A DNA stretch of 64,000 nt from positions 558,001 through 622,000 of the forward strand of contig NZ_JACHXJ010000001.1 of the NCBI RefSeq assembly GCF_014192015.1, written 5' to 3'. How positions within the stretch are numbered: position 1 is the stretch's first letter; every line of letters starts with the position of its first letter. Both the position numbers and the translations under genes were made by a program. Below are positions 37,415 through 46,349 of the stretch, piece by piece. This stretch comes from Paenibacillus rhizosphaerae. GTDB taxonomy: Bacteria; Bacillota; Bacilli; Paenibacillales; Paenibacillaceae. The notes under the pieces were generated by a model, which saw only the letters and a program-made list of their open reading frames with translations, was not told the DNA's origin and ran no database searches.

Positions 37415-37639
37415 ATGATTTTAGTTACCCGGTTAAACGGCTCACCATTATGGCTGAATGCCCTGCTTATCGAAACAGTGGAAGAAACGCCGGACACGTA
37501 TATTACCCTGGTTACGGGCAAACGAATGATTGTTTTGGAAAAAGCGGCGGAAGTCATTTCCCTGGTGAAGCAATACAATCAGGAAATCGGCGTTCACAAC
37601 GCAACTATTAAAGTGCAACAAACGGAGGAATCCCCATGA
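37415..37639 (+). CDS. swrD: FlbD-family protein SwrD
   Basis: A 74-residue protein with the FlbD/SwrD pattern: ILVTRLNGSPLWLNALLIETVEETPDTYITLVTGKRMIVLE. In Bacillus subtilis SwrD raises motor torque and is needed for swarming, and lies at the same place between flgE and fliL. ATAGGAGG ahead of ATG 37415. It overlaps fliL by four bases. Confidence 0.9.
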   Translation: MILVTRLNGSPLWLNALLIETVEETPDTYITLVTGKRMIVLEKAAEVISLVKQYNQEIGVHNATIKVQQTEESP

Positions 37640-38103
37640 AAAAGATGCTGCCCTGGCTAATAACGATACTACTGGCGATTACACTGATCGTGCTTGCCGC
37701 ATTTTTGCTGATGGATAAATATTTCGGGAGCAGTTCAAGCGAAACGAAATCGGCGGCCCAAACGATTGAGGCTCCAAAATTATCGGCTGACGAGCTTGTG
37801 GAAATCACTTCGGAGATTACGGATATCAAGACCAATCTCGCGGATCAGGATTATATCGTATTGATGAATTTTGCGTTCCAATTGAACGACAAAAAATCGA
37901 AGGAAGAATTCGATAAGATCAAGGAATTCGAAATCAAGCCCATCATTATTAAGACGCTCGCCGATACGAGACCCGAGGAACTGAAGGGCTCCAAAGGAAA
38001 AGACCAATTAAGCGCAAAATTGATCAATCTGATCAATAATACCCTGACACGAGGGAAACTGACGCAAATCTCCATCACGAACTTTGTTTTGACGCCGCTG
38101 TAA
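37636..38103 (+). CDS. fliL: Flagellar basal body-associated protein FliL
   Basis: A 155-residue single-pass membrane protein (helix ~5-28, LPWLITILLAITLIVLAAFLLM) with an extracytoplasmic FliL domain (TDIKTNLADQDYIVLMNFAFQL through INNTLTRGKLTQISITNFVL). FliL associates with stators around the basal body. Coupled to swrD; fliM starts 34 bases downstream. Confidence 0.93.
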   Translation: MKKMLPWLITILLAITLIVLAAFLLMDKYFGSSSSETKSAAQTIEAPKLSADELVEITSEITDIKTNLADQDYIVLMNFAFQLNDKKSKEEFDKIKEFEIKPIIIKTLADTRPEELKGSKGKDQLSAKLINLINNTLTRGKLTQISITNFVLTPL

Positions 38104-38137
38104 CATAACGACCGGATACCGTAAGGGGGTGAGATGA

Positions 38138-39136
38138 TTGGTTGATGTATTATCGCAAAATGAGATTGACGCCCTGCTCGCCGCACTGTCGTCCGGTGAA
38201 ATGGATGCGGAGGAACTTAAAAAAGAAGAGACCCAGAAAAAAATCCGTTCCTATGATTTCAAGCGGGCCGTCCGCTTTTCCAAGGATCACATCCGAAGCC
38301 TGACACGGATTCATGAAAATTTCGCGCGGTATCTCACGACCTATTTTTCCGCACAGCTGCGGACGTTTGTTCAAATCAACGTGGTGCAGGTCGAGCAGCT
38401 TCCTTATGACGAATTCATCCGTTCGATTCCGAAGATGACGATTCTCAATATTTTTGAGGCGGAACCTCTGAAAGGCAGAATGGTGCTGGAGGTTCACCCC
38501 AACGTTGCCTATGCCATGCTGGACCGGCTGCTCGGCGGAGTTGGAAACGCTCCGTCCAAAATCAACTCGCTAACTGAAATCGAAACGACGATCATGGAGC
38601 GGATTTTCAGCCGGGCGTTCGAGAGCTTGGCGGAAGCGTGGAAAACCGTGCTGGATATATCTCCGCGGATGGAAGCGATGGAGACGAATCCGCAGTTTAT
38701 GCAGATCGTCTCACCAAACGAAACGATCGCCCTGATTTCGCTGAGTACCAAAATCGGCGATACGACAGGCATGATCAACCTCTGTATTCCGCATGTGGTG
38801 CTGGAGCCGATCATGTCGAAGCTCTCGGCCCATCAGTGGTTTGTATCCGAGAAGAAGTCCAGCTTGCCGGAGGAAGCCGAGTCGCTCAAAAACCGGATCA
38901 GCCAAGCCAAGCTGAGCATGATAGCCGAGCTTGGGGAGTCTGTTATCTCCGTTTCTGAATTTTTGGGATTGAACGTAGGGGACGTCATCAGCCTGGCCAA
39001 GCCGGTACATTCGGGTCTGAAAATCAAGGTTGGTGACCGGTTGAAGTTTATAGGAAGCCCGGGTACCGTCAAAGACCGCGTGGCCGTGCAAATCGACGAA
39101 ATTGTCAGCGAAGGAGCTGAGGAACTTGACGAGTAA
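38138..39136 (+). CDS. fliM: Flagellar motor switch protein FliM
   Basis: A 332-residue C-ring protein. The N-terminal LSQNEIDALLAAL is the CheY-P binding peptide. The middle CheC-like domain has YDFKRAVRFSKDHIRSLTRIHENFAR and the C-terminal SpoA domain (LGESVISVSEFLGLNVGDVISL). TTG 38138 lies 9 bases behind AGGGGGTGAG. It overlaps fliY by 11 bases. Confidence 0.97.
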   Translation: MVDVLSQNEIDALLAALSSGEMDAEELKKEETQKKIRSYDFKRAVRFSKDHIRSLTRIHENFARYLTTYFSAQLRTFVQINVVQVEQLPYDEFIRSIPKMTILNIFEAEPLKGRMVLEVHPNVAYAMLDRLLGGVGNAPSKINSLTEIETTIMERIFSRAFESLAEAWKTVLDISPRMEAMETNPQFMQIVSPNETIALISLSTKIGDTTGMINLCIPHVVLEPIMSKLSAHQWFVSEKKSSLPEEAESLKNRISQAKLSMIAELGESVISVSEFLGLNVGDVISLAKPVHSGLKIKVGDRLKFIGSPGTVKDRVAVQIDEIVSEGAEELDE

Positions 39137-40397
39137 AGACTATTTATCCCAGGAAGAGATCGACGCGCTGCTGAAGCAGACCGAAGCGGCCGACTTCTCC
39201 CGGAATGCGGGGTCCACGGTAGACGATTATTTAACCCCTCTGGAGCAGGATGCACTGGGAGAGATCGGCAACATTACGTTTGGCAGTGCAGCAACCGCGC
39301 TTTCGACGCTGCTTGGCAAGAAGGTGGACATTACGACGCCGAAGGTGTCGATCATCACCCGCAGCGAGTTTGAGGAAGAGTTCCCCAAGCCCCATGTGGC
39401 TGTTCATGTCACGTATGTGGACGGTTTTGAAGGGATCAACTCTTTGGTCATTAAAACGCGTGACGCGCAGGTTATCGCCGACCTGATGCTGGGCGGAGAA
39501 GGTGATCCACAAGATGCGGAGCTGAACGAAATTCATATCAGTGCGGTACAGGAAGCGATGAACCAAATGATGGGCTCATCGGCCACCTCGATGTCGACCA
39601 TCTTTAACCGGTTCGTAAATATTTCGCCGCCGGGCATCGACATTCTGGACATGGCCAACGGCGACGGGGTCAACAGTCTGCCTTCCGAGCAGACGCTGAT
39701 TAAGATCTCTTTCCGGCTCAAAATCGGAGATCTGATCGATTCCACGATCATGCAGCTGCTTCCGGTCCAGTTCGCCAAGGATATGGTCAGCATGCTGATC
39801 CATGGTTCGGACGAGGCGGAGCAGTCGATGCAGCAAGCGGCTCCGGCGGTTGAAGCGCCTGAGCGGCCGGCATCTCAGCCTGAGGCCTCTTACCCGCCTC
39901 CGACGGCAAGTCAGCCGGTACCGCAGCAGGATTACGGAATGCCATCCGGCGCGCCGGGATATGGCGTACCCGCTGCCGGAATGCCCGCTTCTATGCCGGG
40001 GCCGGCGTACGATCCGAACATGCCGAATCCTTATGCGGCCACGCCGCAGCATTACGGGGGAATGCCCAACCGCAACGTCAACGTGCAGCCCGTGCAGTTT
40101 GCGAATTTACAAGGTGGCTCGTTCGGCCAAGTCGATCAAAATAATTTGAACTTACTGATGGACATTCCTCTTAAAGTCACCGTAGAATTAGGAAGGACCC
40201 AGAAGCAAATTAAGGATATCCTGGAAATGTCTCAAGGTTCGATCATCGAGCTGGACAAGCTGGCAGGCGAGCCGGTCGACATTCTGATCAACAACAAACT
40301 GATCGCCAAAGGCGAGGTTGTCGTCATCGATGAAAACTTCGGGGTGCGTGTCACGGATATTCTCAGCCAGTGGGACCGAATACAAAAATTACAATAG
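39126..40397 (+). CDS. fliY: Flagellar switch phosphatase FliY
   Basis: A 423-residue fusion of a CheC-type CheY-P phosphatase and a FliN-type SpoA domain. The N-terminus has YLSQEEIDALLKQ, like FliM. Two phosphatase motifs are present (ALGEIGNITFGSAATALS and AVQEAMNQMMGSSATSMS). A Pro/Met/Tyr-rich linker spans ~235-330, and the C-terminal FliN part is DIPLKVTVELGRTQKQIKDIL through VDILINNKLIAKGEVVVIDENFGVRV. TTG 39126 follows AAGGAG; the frame is open further 5' inside fliM. This is the Bacillus arrangement, with no separate fliN. Confidence 0.95.
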   Translation: MTSKDYLSQEEIDALLKQTEAADFSRNAGSTVDDYLTPLEQDALGEIGNITFGSAATALSTLLGKKVDITTPKVSIITRSEFEEEFPKPHVAVHVTYVDGFEGINSLVIKTRDAQVIADLMLGGEGDPQDAELNEIHISAVQEAMNQMMGSSATSMSTIFNRFVNISPPGIDILDMANGDGVNSLPSEQTLIKISFRLKIGDLIDSTIMQLLPVQFAKDMVSMLIHGSDEAEQSMQQAAPAVEAPERPASQPEASYPPPTASQPVPQQDYGMPSGAPGYGVPAAGMPASMPGPAYDPNMPNPYAATPQHYGGMPNRNVNVQPVQFANLQGGSFGQVDQNNLNLLMDIPLKVTVELGRTQKQIKDILEMSQGSIIELDKLAGEPVDILINNKLIAKGEVVVIDENFGVRVTDILSQWDRIQKLQ

Positions 40398-40423
40398 CAA
40401 AATTTAGGGAGGATTTTTAATCA

Positions 40424-40789
40424 ATGGCAAATCGAATTCTTATCGTGGATGACGCTGCATTTATGAGAATGATGATCCGTGATATTTTGACTAAAAACGG
40501 TTTTGAGGTAGTCGGTGAGGCCCAGGACGGATCCCAGGCCATCGAGAAGTTTAAAGAGCTTCGTCCGGACCTGATTACGATGGATATTACGATGCCGGAA
40601 ATGGACGGGATTGCCGCGCTGAAAGAAATTAAAAAGATCGACCCGGCCGCGAAGGTCATCATGTGTTCCGCCATGGGTCAGCAGGCGATGGTCATCGACG
40701 CTATCCAAGCAGGCGCCAAGGATTTCATCGTCAAACCGTTCCAGACCGACCGCGTCATTGAAGCCATCAATAAGACGCTGGGAGTTTAG
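40424..40789 (+). CDS. cheY: Chemotaxis response regulator CheY
   Basis: A 121-residue single-domain receiver. The phosphoacceptor is Asp54 (LITMDITMPEMDG), the acidic pair Asp9/Asp10 (ILIVDDAAF) binds Mg2+ and Lys104 (IVKPF) completes the site. In Bacillus CheY-P bound to FliM promotes counter-clockwise rotation. GGGAGGA precedes ATG 40424. Confidence 0.97.
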   Translation: MANRILIVDDAAFMRMMIRDILTKNGFEVVGEAQDGSQAIEKFKELRPDLITMDITMPEMDGIAALKEIKKIDPAAKVIMCSAMGQQAMVIDAIQAGAKDFIVKPFQTDRVIEAINKTLGV

Positions 40790-40797
40790 GACTTTAG

Positions 40798-41331
40798 ATG
40801 GGTAATCCAGATACGCCGCTTCCCGGCTCCGGTAATTACGCCCTCAGCCTGGTTTACGTCATCATCGTCCTGGCGGTGATTATTGCACTCATTATTCTTC
40901 TGATCCGTTTTCTCGGCCGGAAAAATAAAACTTGGTTCAGCAGCCGTTCGATCCGGACGCTGGGGGCTGTCGGGCTGGGGCCAAACAAATCGCTCCAGGT
41001 CATTGAAATCGGCAGCAGCGTTTATTTGGTCGGCGTAGGCGAAGACATTCGCCTCGTCGATAAAATTACCGACCCTGACGAGGTTGCCGTCATCCTGGCA
41101 TCGTTTGAACAGGATCCGGCATACTCTCAGAACGGATTATCGCCTTTGGTGGCCAAGCTTGCTGCAAAGCTGCGCAAGACGGGACCGGTATCCGAGGAGA
41201 TCAGTCTGGAGGAAACGCCGGAATTTCATGAAGTTTTTGACGAGAAGCTGCGCCGGATGTCAAACCGTAAAGAGAAGATGGAAGAGCTCCTGCGGGAAGA
41301 CAATACTACAGATCGGTTGAGGGAGCCATGA
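40798..41331 (+). CDS. fliO: Flagellar biosynthetic protein FliO (FliZ-type)
   Basis: A 177-residue protein with one N-terminal membrane helix (ALSLVYVIIVLAVIIALIILLI). It is followed by a FliO domain (IRTLGAVGLGPNKSLQVIEIGSSVYLVGVGEDIRLVDKI) and a charged helical C-tail. FliO assists assembly of the FliP ring. No good ribosome binding site is seen; ATG 40798 lies only 8 bases after the cheY stop and may depend on coupling. It overlaps fliP by four bases. Confidence 0.9.
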   Translation: MGNPDTPLPGSGNYALSLVYVIIVLAVIIALIILLIRFLGRKNKTWFSSRSIRTLGAVGLGPNKSLQVIEIGSSVYLVGVGEDIRLVDKITDPDEVAVILASFEQDPAYSQNGLSPLVAKLAAKLRKTGPVSEEISLEETPEFHEVFDEKLRRMSNRKEKMEELLREDNTTDRLREP

Positions 41332-42080
41332 AAAAGAAGGTTTTGCTCGTTTGTATTATCGTTTCATTGATCAGCCTGCTTTCGGTTACGGCCGCCTTTG
41401 CGGATCCGATACCGAATATCGATATCCAGGTAGGGGATTCCGGAGGGAAGCCAAGCACCAGCTCGCTCTCGATTCTGCTTCTCATCACGGTCATCAGCAT
41501 CGCGCCGGCGCTGCTTGTGCTGATGACCAGTTTTACGCGGATCGTGGTCGTGCTCGGTTTTGTCAGAACGTCGCTTGGGACTCAGCAGATGCCCCCGAAC
41601 CAGGTCATCGTAGGGCTGGCTCTTTTTTTGACGCTGTTTGTCATGACGCCAACCTTTTCCTCTATTAATGATGTGGCCTTGCAGCCGTATTTAAAGGGAG
41701 AGCTGACGCAGACGCAGGCCTTGAACAAAGCGGCGGAACCGATGAAAAAGTTCATGTTCTCCAACACAAGGGAGAAGGATCTGCTGCTGTTTATGAAATA
41801 TACCAAAATCGAAAAGCCGAATACCTACAAGGACATTCCGCTCACGGTCATGGTGCCGGCGTTCGCGATCAGCGAGCTCAAAACGGCCTTTCAGATGGGA
41901 TTCATGATCTTTATTCCTTTTCTCATTATAGATATCGTCGTATCCAGTACCCTGATGGCGATGGGCATGATGATGCTCCCGCCGGTCATGATCTCGCTGC
42001 CGTTTAAAATTTTGCTGTTTGTGCTGGTGGACGGTTGGTATTTGGTCGTCAAGTCGTTGCTGATGAGCTTTAATACCTGA
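41328..42080 (+). CDS. fliP: Flagellar type III export gate protein FliP
   Basis: A 250-residue export-gate membrane protein. There is a signal-like first helix (VLLVCIIVSLISLLSVTAAFA), then TSFTRIVVVLGFVRTSLGTQQMPPNQVIVGLALFLTLFVM and the conserved AFAISELKTAFQMGFMIFIPFLIIDIVVSS. FliP with FliQ and FliR forms the gate. Start overlaps the fliO stop. Confidence 0.97.
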   Translation: MKKKVLLVCIIVSLISLLSVTAAFADPIPNIDIQVGDSGGKPSTSSLSILLLITVISIAPALLVLMTSFTRIVVVLGFVRTSLGTQQMPPNQVIVGLALFLTLFVMTPTFSSINDVALQPYLKGELTQTQALNKAAEPMKKFMFSNTREKDLLLFMKYTKIEKPNTYKDIPLTVMVPAFAISELKTAFQMGFMIFIPFLIIDIVVSSTLMAMGMMMLPPVMISLPFKILLFVLVDGWYLVVKSLLMSFNT

Positions 42081-42112
42081 ATGAGTAAGAAGAGGAGGCG
42101 GGCAGTTCAGCC

Positions 42113-42382
42113 ATGAATTCGGAATTTATTATCGGTCTCGCCGGGCAGGCGGTGTATACCGTGCTGAAGGTCAGTGCGCCCATGCTGCTGCTGGGACTCA
42201 TCGTCGGTCTGGTGATCAGCATTTTTCAGGCGACAACCCAAATCCAGGAGCAGACGCTGGCATTTGTGCCCAAGATTGTGGCCGTACTGCTGGCAATTCT
42301 TTTCTTTGGGCCATGGATCCTGACGACGCTGGTGGACTTCACCTTTAACATTTTGGACAACTTGTACAAGTATATCGGATAG
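42113..42382 (+). CDS. fliQ: Flagellar type III export gate protein FliQ
   Basis: An 89-residue protein with two membrane helices and the FliQ signature ISIFQATTQIQEQTLAFVPKIVAVL. GAGGAGG ahead of ATG 42113. Its position between fliP and fliR is standard. Confidence 0.97.
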   Translation: MNSEFIIGLAGQAVYTVLKVSAPMLLLGLIVGLVISIFQATTQIQEQTLAFVPKIVAVLLAILFFGPWILTTLVDFTFNILDNLYKYIG

Positions 42383-42394
42383 GCGGACTAATTC

Positions 42395-43183
42395 ATGAAC
42401 ATGCTGCTGGAAAGTCTGCCGGTTTCTATGCTTATTTTTTGTCGAATTACAGCTTTTTTTGTTGTCGTTCCGGTGCTTTCTTCCAGAGGAGTCCCGAATA
42501 TTTTCAAAATAGGCATATCTTTTTTCGTATCTGCGCTTGTGTACCTAACTTATGGCGTGCATCAGAGCGTTCCGGCAGATGTGACTTACGCCCTCTTGAT
42601 CATCAGGGAAGTGCTGATCGGGCTGCTGCTCGGATTCGTCGCCTATGTGCTGTTTATGGTCATCCAGACGGCCGGCTCATTCATCGACATCCAGATCGGC
42701 TTCGGTATCGCCAACGTGCTGGATCCGATGACGGGCACCTCAGCGCCAATACTGGGCAACTTCAAGTACATGTTCGCCCTGCTGCTGTTTCTGACGATGA
42801 ACGGGCACCACTATTTGCTGGACGGCATCATCCGGAGCTATGACTGGGTTCCGCTCTCCAACGAGTTGTTTATGAAGATGGCGGACGGCAGCTTGTCGGA
42901 ATTTTTGATCAAGACATTCGGCCAATCGTTTGTCCTGGCCTTTCAAATGTCAGCCCCGCTCGTCACGGCGCTGTTCCTGACAGACATCGGGCTGGGATTT
43001 CTGGCACGCACCGCACCGCAGTTCAACGTATTTGCCGTCGGGATGCCGCTGAAAATTATTGTCGGTCTGATGATACTGTTTTTGCTGGTACCGAGCTTTT
43101 CCTATATTTTCGGCGACTTGTTCGGGATCATGTTTGAGTCCATGCAGACGCTTCTGGGGATTATCGGTCACAAGCCTGCGTAA
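42395..43183 (+). CDS. fliR: Flagellar type III export gate protein FliR
   Basis: A 262-residue membrane protein with about six helices. REVLIGLLLGFVAYVLFMVIQTAGSFIDIQIGFGIANVLDP and GMPLKIIVGLMILFLLVPSF are family segments. It completes the FliPQR gate. The start site (GGCGGACTAATTC) is weak; translation is likely coupled to fliQ, 12 bases upstream. Confidence 0.96.
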   Translation: MNMLLESLPVSMLIFCRITAFFVVVPVLSSRGVPNIFKIGISFFVSALVYLTYGVHQSVPADVTYALLIIREVLIGLLLGFVAYVLFMVIQTAGSFIDIQIGFGIANVLDPMTGTSAPILGNFKYMFALLLFLTMNGHHYLLDGIIRSYDWVPLSNELFMKMADGSLSEFLIKTFGQSFVLAFQMSAPLVTALFLTDIGLGFLARTAPQFNVFAVGMPLKIIVGLMILFLLVPSFSYIFGDLFGIMFESMQTLLGIIGHKPA

Positions 43184-43205
43184 TGTGAGGATGGAGGGAA
43201 GGAAC

Positions 43206-44294
43206 ATGTCCTACAGGTATCCCTTGGATCTGCAGCTGTTTGGCGGAGAAAAAACCGAAAAAGCGACCCCGAAAAAGCGGCAGGATACCCGGAAGAAGGG
43301 CCAGGTCGCCAAAAGCCAGGATTTAACCGGCGCGGTCGTTCTGCTGGCTTCCTTTTTCAGCCTTCTCATGTTCGGTTCATCGTTCAAGGAGCGGCTTGTC
43401 GGACTGTTCAAGGACATTTTTCTGAACCGCCTGACCATGGATTTGTCGATTAACAACGTCATGAGCCTCGCCGTGGAATACGGCATTGACATTTTGCTGC
43501 TGCTGGCGCCGGTGTTTCTTACCGTCGTCGTCATGGCGCTCGCCGCCAATTTGATGCAGGTCGGATTTATGCTGACGGGGGAATCGCTGAAGCCCAAATT
43601 CAGTAAACTGGACCCGATCAAGGGGTTTAAAAATATTTTCTCGGTCCGTTCCCTGGTTGAGTTCGCGAAATCGATCTTAAAGCTGGTGATCATCGGCTTG
43701 CTGGTCTACCAAACGATGAGGGGAGCGATCGGCGATATCGGCAAGCTGTCCGAGGTCAATATCGAGAAGACGTTTCATTTTGTGGCCAGTCTGACGATGA
43801 AGCTCGGCCTAAAAATAGGGGCCGCCCTGTTTGTGATGGCCGCGCTCGATTTTTTGTATCAAAAGTATGAGTTCGAGAAAAGCATTCGGATGTCAAAACA
43901 GGACATCAAAGACGAGTATAAAAAAATGGAGGGGGATCCGCTGATCAAGGGGAAGATCAGGGAGCGGCAGCGCCGGATGGCGATGCAGCGGATGATGCAG
44001 GAAGTGCCGAAGGCCGACGTCGTCATCACGAACCCGACCCACTTCGCGGTGGCCCTGAAGTACGAGGGCTCGCAAATGGAAGCCCCGCAAATCGTAGCCA
44101 AAGGCCAGGATTTTGTGGCTCTGCGGATCAAGGAGATCGCCAAGGAAAACGGCGTGATTACGATGGAAAACAAGCCGCTGGCCCGTGCGCTGTTTCAAAG
44201 GGCGGAAATCGGGGACTCGATTCCCGCCGATTTGTTTCAAGCCGTGGCTGAAGTACTGGCTTATGTATATAAATTAAAAGGCAAAGTGAGATAA
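43206..44294 (+). CDS. flhB: Flagellar export switch protein FlhB
   Basis: A 362-residue protein with an N-terminal basic segment (GEKTEKATPKKRQDTRKKGQVAKSQDL), four membrane helices (~40-215) and a cytoplasmic switch domain. The self-cleavage motif Asn276-Pro-Thr-His279 is intact (VVITNPTHFAVALKY). FlhB changes export from hook to filament substrates when FliK signals. ATG 43206 has GGAGGGAAGG upstream. A cleaved-domain-like homologue is encoded at 12170-12472. Confidence 0.97.
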   Translation: MSYRYPLDLQLFGGEKTEKATPKKRQDTRKKGQVAKSQDLTGAVVLLASFFSLLMFGSSFKERLVGLFKDIFLNRLTMDLSINNVMSLAVEYGIDILLLLAPVFLTVVVMALAANLMQVGFMLTGESLKPKFSKLDPIKGFKNIFSVRSLVEFAKSILKLVIIGLLVYQTMRGAIGDIGKLSEVNIEKTFHFVASLTMKLGLKIGAALFVMAALDFLYQKYEFEKSIRMSKQDIKDEYKKMEGDPLIKGKIRERQRRMAMQRMMQEVPKADVVITNPTHFAVALKYEGSQMEAPQIVAKGQDFVALRIKEIAKENGVITMENKPLARALFQRAEIGDSIPADLFQAVAEVLAYVYKLKGKVR

Positions 44295-44315
44295 GGGATC
44301 GGAGGTAAGGAAGCT

Positions 44316-46349
44316 TTGAAGTTAAAAGAGATAACGATTCTGACCGGCGTCATCGGCATTGTGATGATGATGATTCTTCCGATCCCGTCCTGGCTGCTCG
44401 ACGTGCTGCTGGTCATCAATATTTCGCTCGCGCTCATTATTTTGCTGGTCGCGATGAATACGCAGGAAGCGCTGCAGTTTTCCATATTCCCTTCGCTTCT
44501 GCTCATTACGACGCTGTTCCGGCTGGCGCTGAACATTTCGACGACCAAGCTCATCTTGTCCGAGGGCTTTGCCGGCGACGTCGTCAAAACGTTTGGCAGC
44601 TGGATCGCCAGAGGGGAAATCGCCGTCGGCTTTATCGTCTTTCTGATTCTGGTCGTCGTGCAGTTTATCGTCATTACGAAGGGATCGGAACGGGTGGCGG
44701 AAGTCGCCGCACGGTTTACGCTCGACGCGATGCCCGGCAAGCAGATGAGCATCGATGCCGACCTGAACGCCGGTATGATCAATGAGCAGCAGGCGAGGGA
44801 GCGTCGCCGCAAGGTCGAGCGTGAAGCGGATTTTTACGGCGCGATGGACGGTGCGAGCAAGTTCGTCAAAGGGGACGCGATCGCGAGCATCATTATCCTG
44901 CTGATCAACCTGGTCGGCGGTTTTATTATCGGGATCGCCATGCGCGGCCTGTCCTTCCAGGATGCCATGTCCACTTACTCGGTGTTAACCATCGGGGATG
45001 GTCTGGTCAGTCAAATTCCCGCACTCTTAATTTCAACGGCTTCCGGTTTGATCGTGACGCGTTCTTCTTCGGAGGGCAATTTGGCGAACGATCTGACCAA
45101 GCAGCTGCTGTCTTACCCGAAGCTGCTGTACATTGTGGCGGCGACGATTGCCCTCCTCGGGCTGTTTACACCGATTCATCTCATCACGACGCTTCCGCTG
45201 GCCGGCCTGCTTGCTTTTGCGGCCTACCGGATGCAGAGAAACATGGACCGGAAGCAGATCGAGGTGGAACAGCAGGAAGAGGAGCAGCAGATCGAAGAGG
45301 TGCGCAGTCCGGAAAGTGTCATCAACCTGCTGCAGGTGGACCCGATCGAATTCGAATTCGGTTACGGATTGATTCCTTTGGCGGATACACAGCAGGGCGG
45401 AGATTTGCTTGACCGGATCATTATGATCCGCAGGCAGTGTGCCTTGGAGCTGGGGCTCGTCGTTCCGGTGATCCGGATCCGCGACAATATTCAACTAAAA
45501 CCGAACGAATATGTCATTAAAATTAAAGGGAATACCGTCGGAAGCGGTGAATTACTATTAAATCACTACCTGGCCATGAGTCCCGGTTACGATGACGAAT
45601 CGATCACGGGAATTGAAACTTTGGAACCAGCTTTCGGACTTCCGGCCTTGTGGATTGACGAAGCGACGAAGGATCGCGCGGAGCTTTCGGGCTATACGGT
45701 AGTGGATCCGCCGTCCGTCGTGGCGACCCATTTGACCGAGCTGATCAAAAAGCATGCCCACGAGCTTCTGGGACGGCAGGAGACGAAGACGCTGGTCGAC
45801 AATTTGCGCGAAAATTATCCGGTTCTTGTCGACGAGCTTATTCCGTCGGTGCTGTCGATCGGAGATGTTCAGAAGGTTTTGGCCAAGCTGCTTCGTGAGA
45901 AAATTTCGATCCGGGATTTGGTGTCGATCTTTGAAACGCTGGCGGATTACGGCCAATATACCAAAGACCCCGATGTGCTGACCGAGTATGTGCGGCAGGC
46001 GTTGTCCCGGCAAATTACGCAGCAGTTCTCAAGGGAAGGCGAAACGCTTAAGGTCATTACGGTAGGGCCGACGCTGGAGAAAAAGATTACCGACAGCGTC
46101 CAGCAGACGGATCAGGGGAGCTACCTGGCAATGGACCCGGTATCCACACAGACGGTGTACCAGAAGCTCAGCGAGCAGATCAACCGCCTGCTTCAATCGG
46201 GGCAGCAGCCCATTTTGCTTGCCTCGCCGACTATCCGCATGTATTTGCGTCAGGTGATCGAGCGGACCATGCAGGATATTCCGGTTCTTTCTTACAGCGA
46301 GCTTGAACCCAATGTAGAAATTCAAAGTGTCGGAGTGGTGAACTTATGA
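44316..46349 (+). CDS. flhA: Flagellar export protein FlhA
   Basis: A 677-residue export protein. The first ~310 residues hold about eight membrane helices with the FHIPEP-family region LLLITTLFRLALNISTTKLIL and KGSERVAEVAARFTLDAMPGKQMSIDADLNAG. The cytoplasmic ring domain (~330-677) docks chaperone-substrate complexes. TTG 44316 is 10 bases from GGAGG. The end overlaps flhF by four bases. Confidence 0.97.
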   Translation: MKLKEITILTGVIGIVMMMILPIPSWLLDVLLVINISLALIILLVAMNTQEALQFSIFPSLLLITTLFRLALNISTTKLILSEGFAGDVVKTFGSWIARGEIAVGFIVFLILVVVQFIVITKGSERVAEVAARFTLDAMPGKQMSIDADLNAGMINEQQARERRRKVEREADFYGAMDGASKFVKGDAIASIIILLINLVGGFIIGIAMRGLSFQDAMSTYSVLTIGDGLVSQIPALLISTASGLIVTRSSSEGNLANDLTKQLLSYPKLLYIVAATIALLGLFTPIHLITTLPLAGLLAFAAYRMQRNMDRKQIEVEQQEEEQQIEEVRSPESVINLLQVDPIEFEFGYGLIPLADTQQGGDLLDRIIMIRRQCALELGLVVPVIRIRDNIQLKPNEYVIKIKGNTVGSGELLLNHYLAMSPGYDDESITGIETLEPAFGLPALWIDEATKDRAELSGYTVVDPPSVVATHLTELIKKHAHELLGRQETKTLVDNLRENYPVLVDELIPSVLSIGDVQKVLAKLLREKISIRDLVSIFETLADYGQYTKDPDVLTEYVRQALSRQITQQFSREGETLKVITVGPTLEKKITDSVQQTDQGSYLAMDPVSTQTVYQKLSEQINRLLQSGQQPILLASPTIRMYLRQVIERTMQDIPVLSYSELEPNVEIQSVGVVNL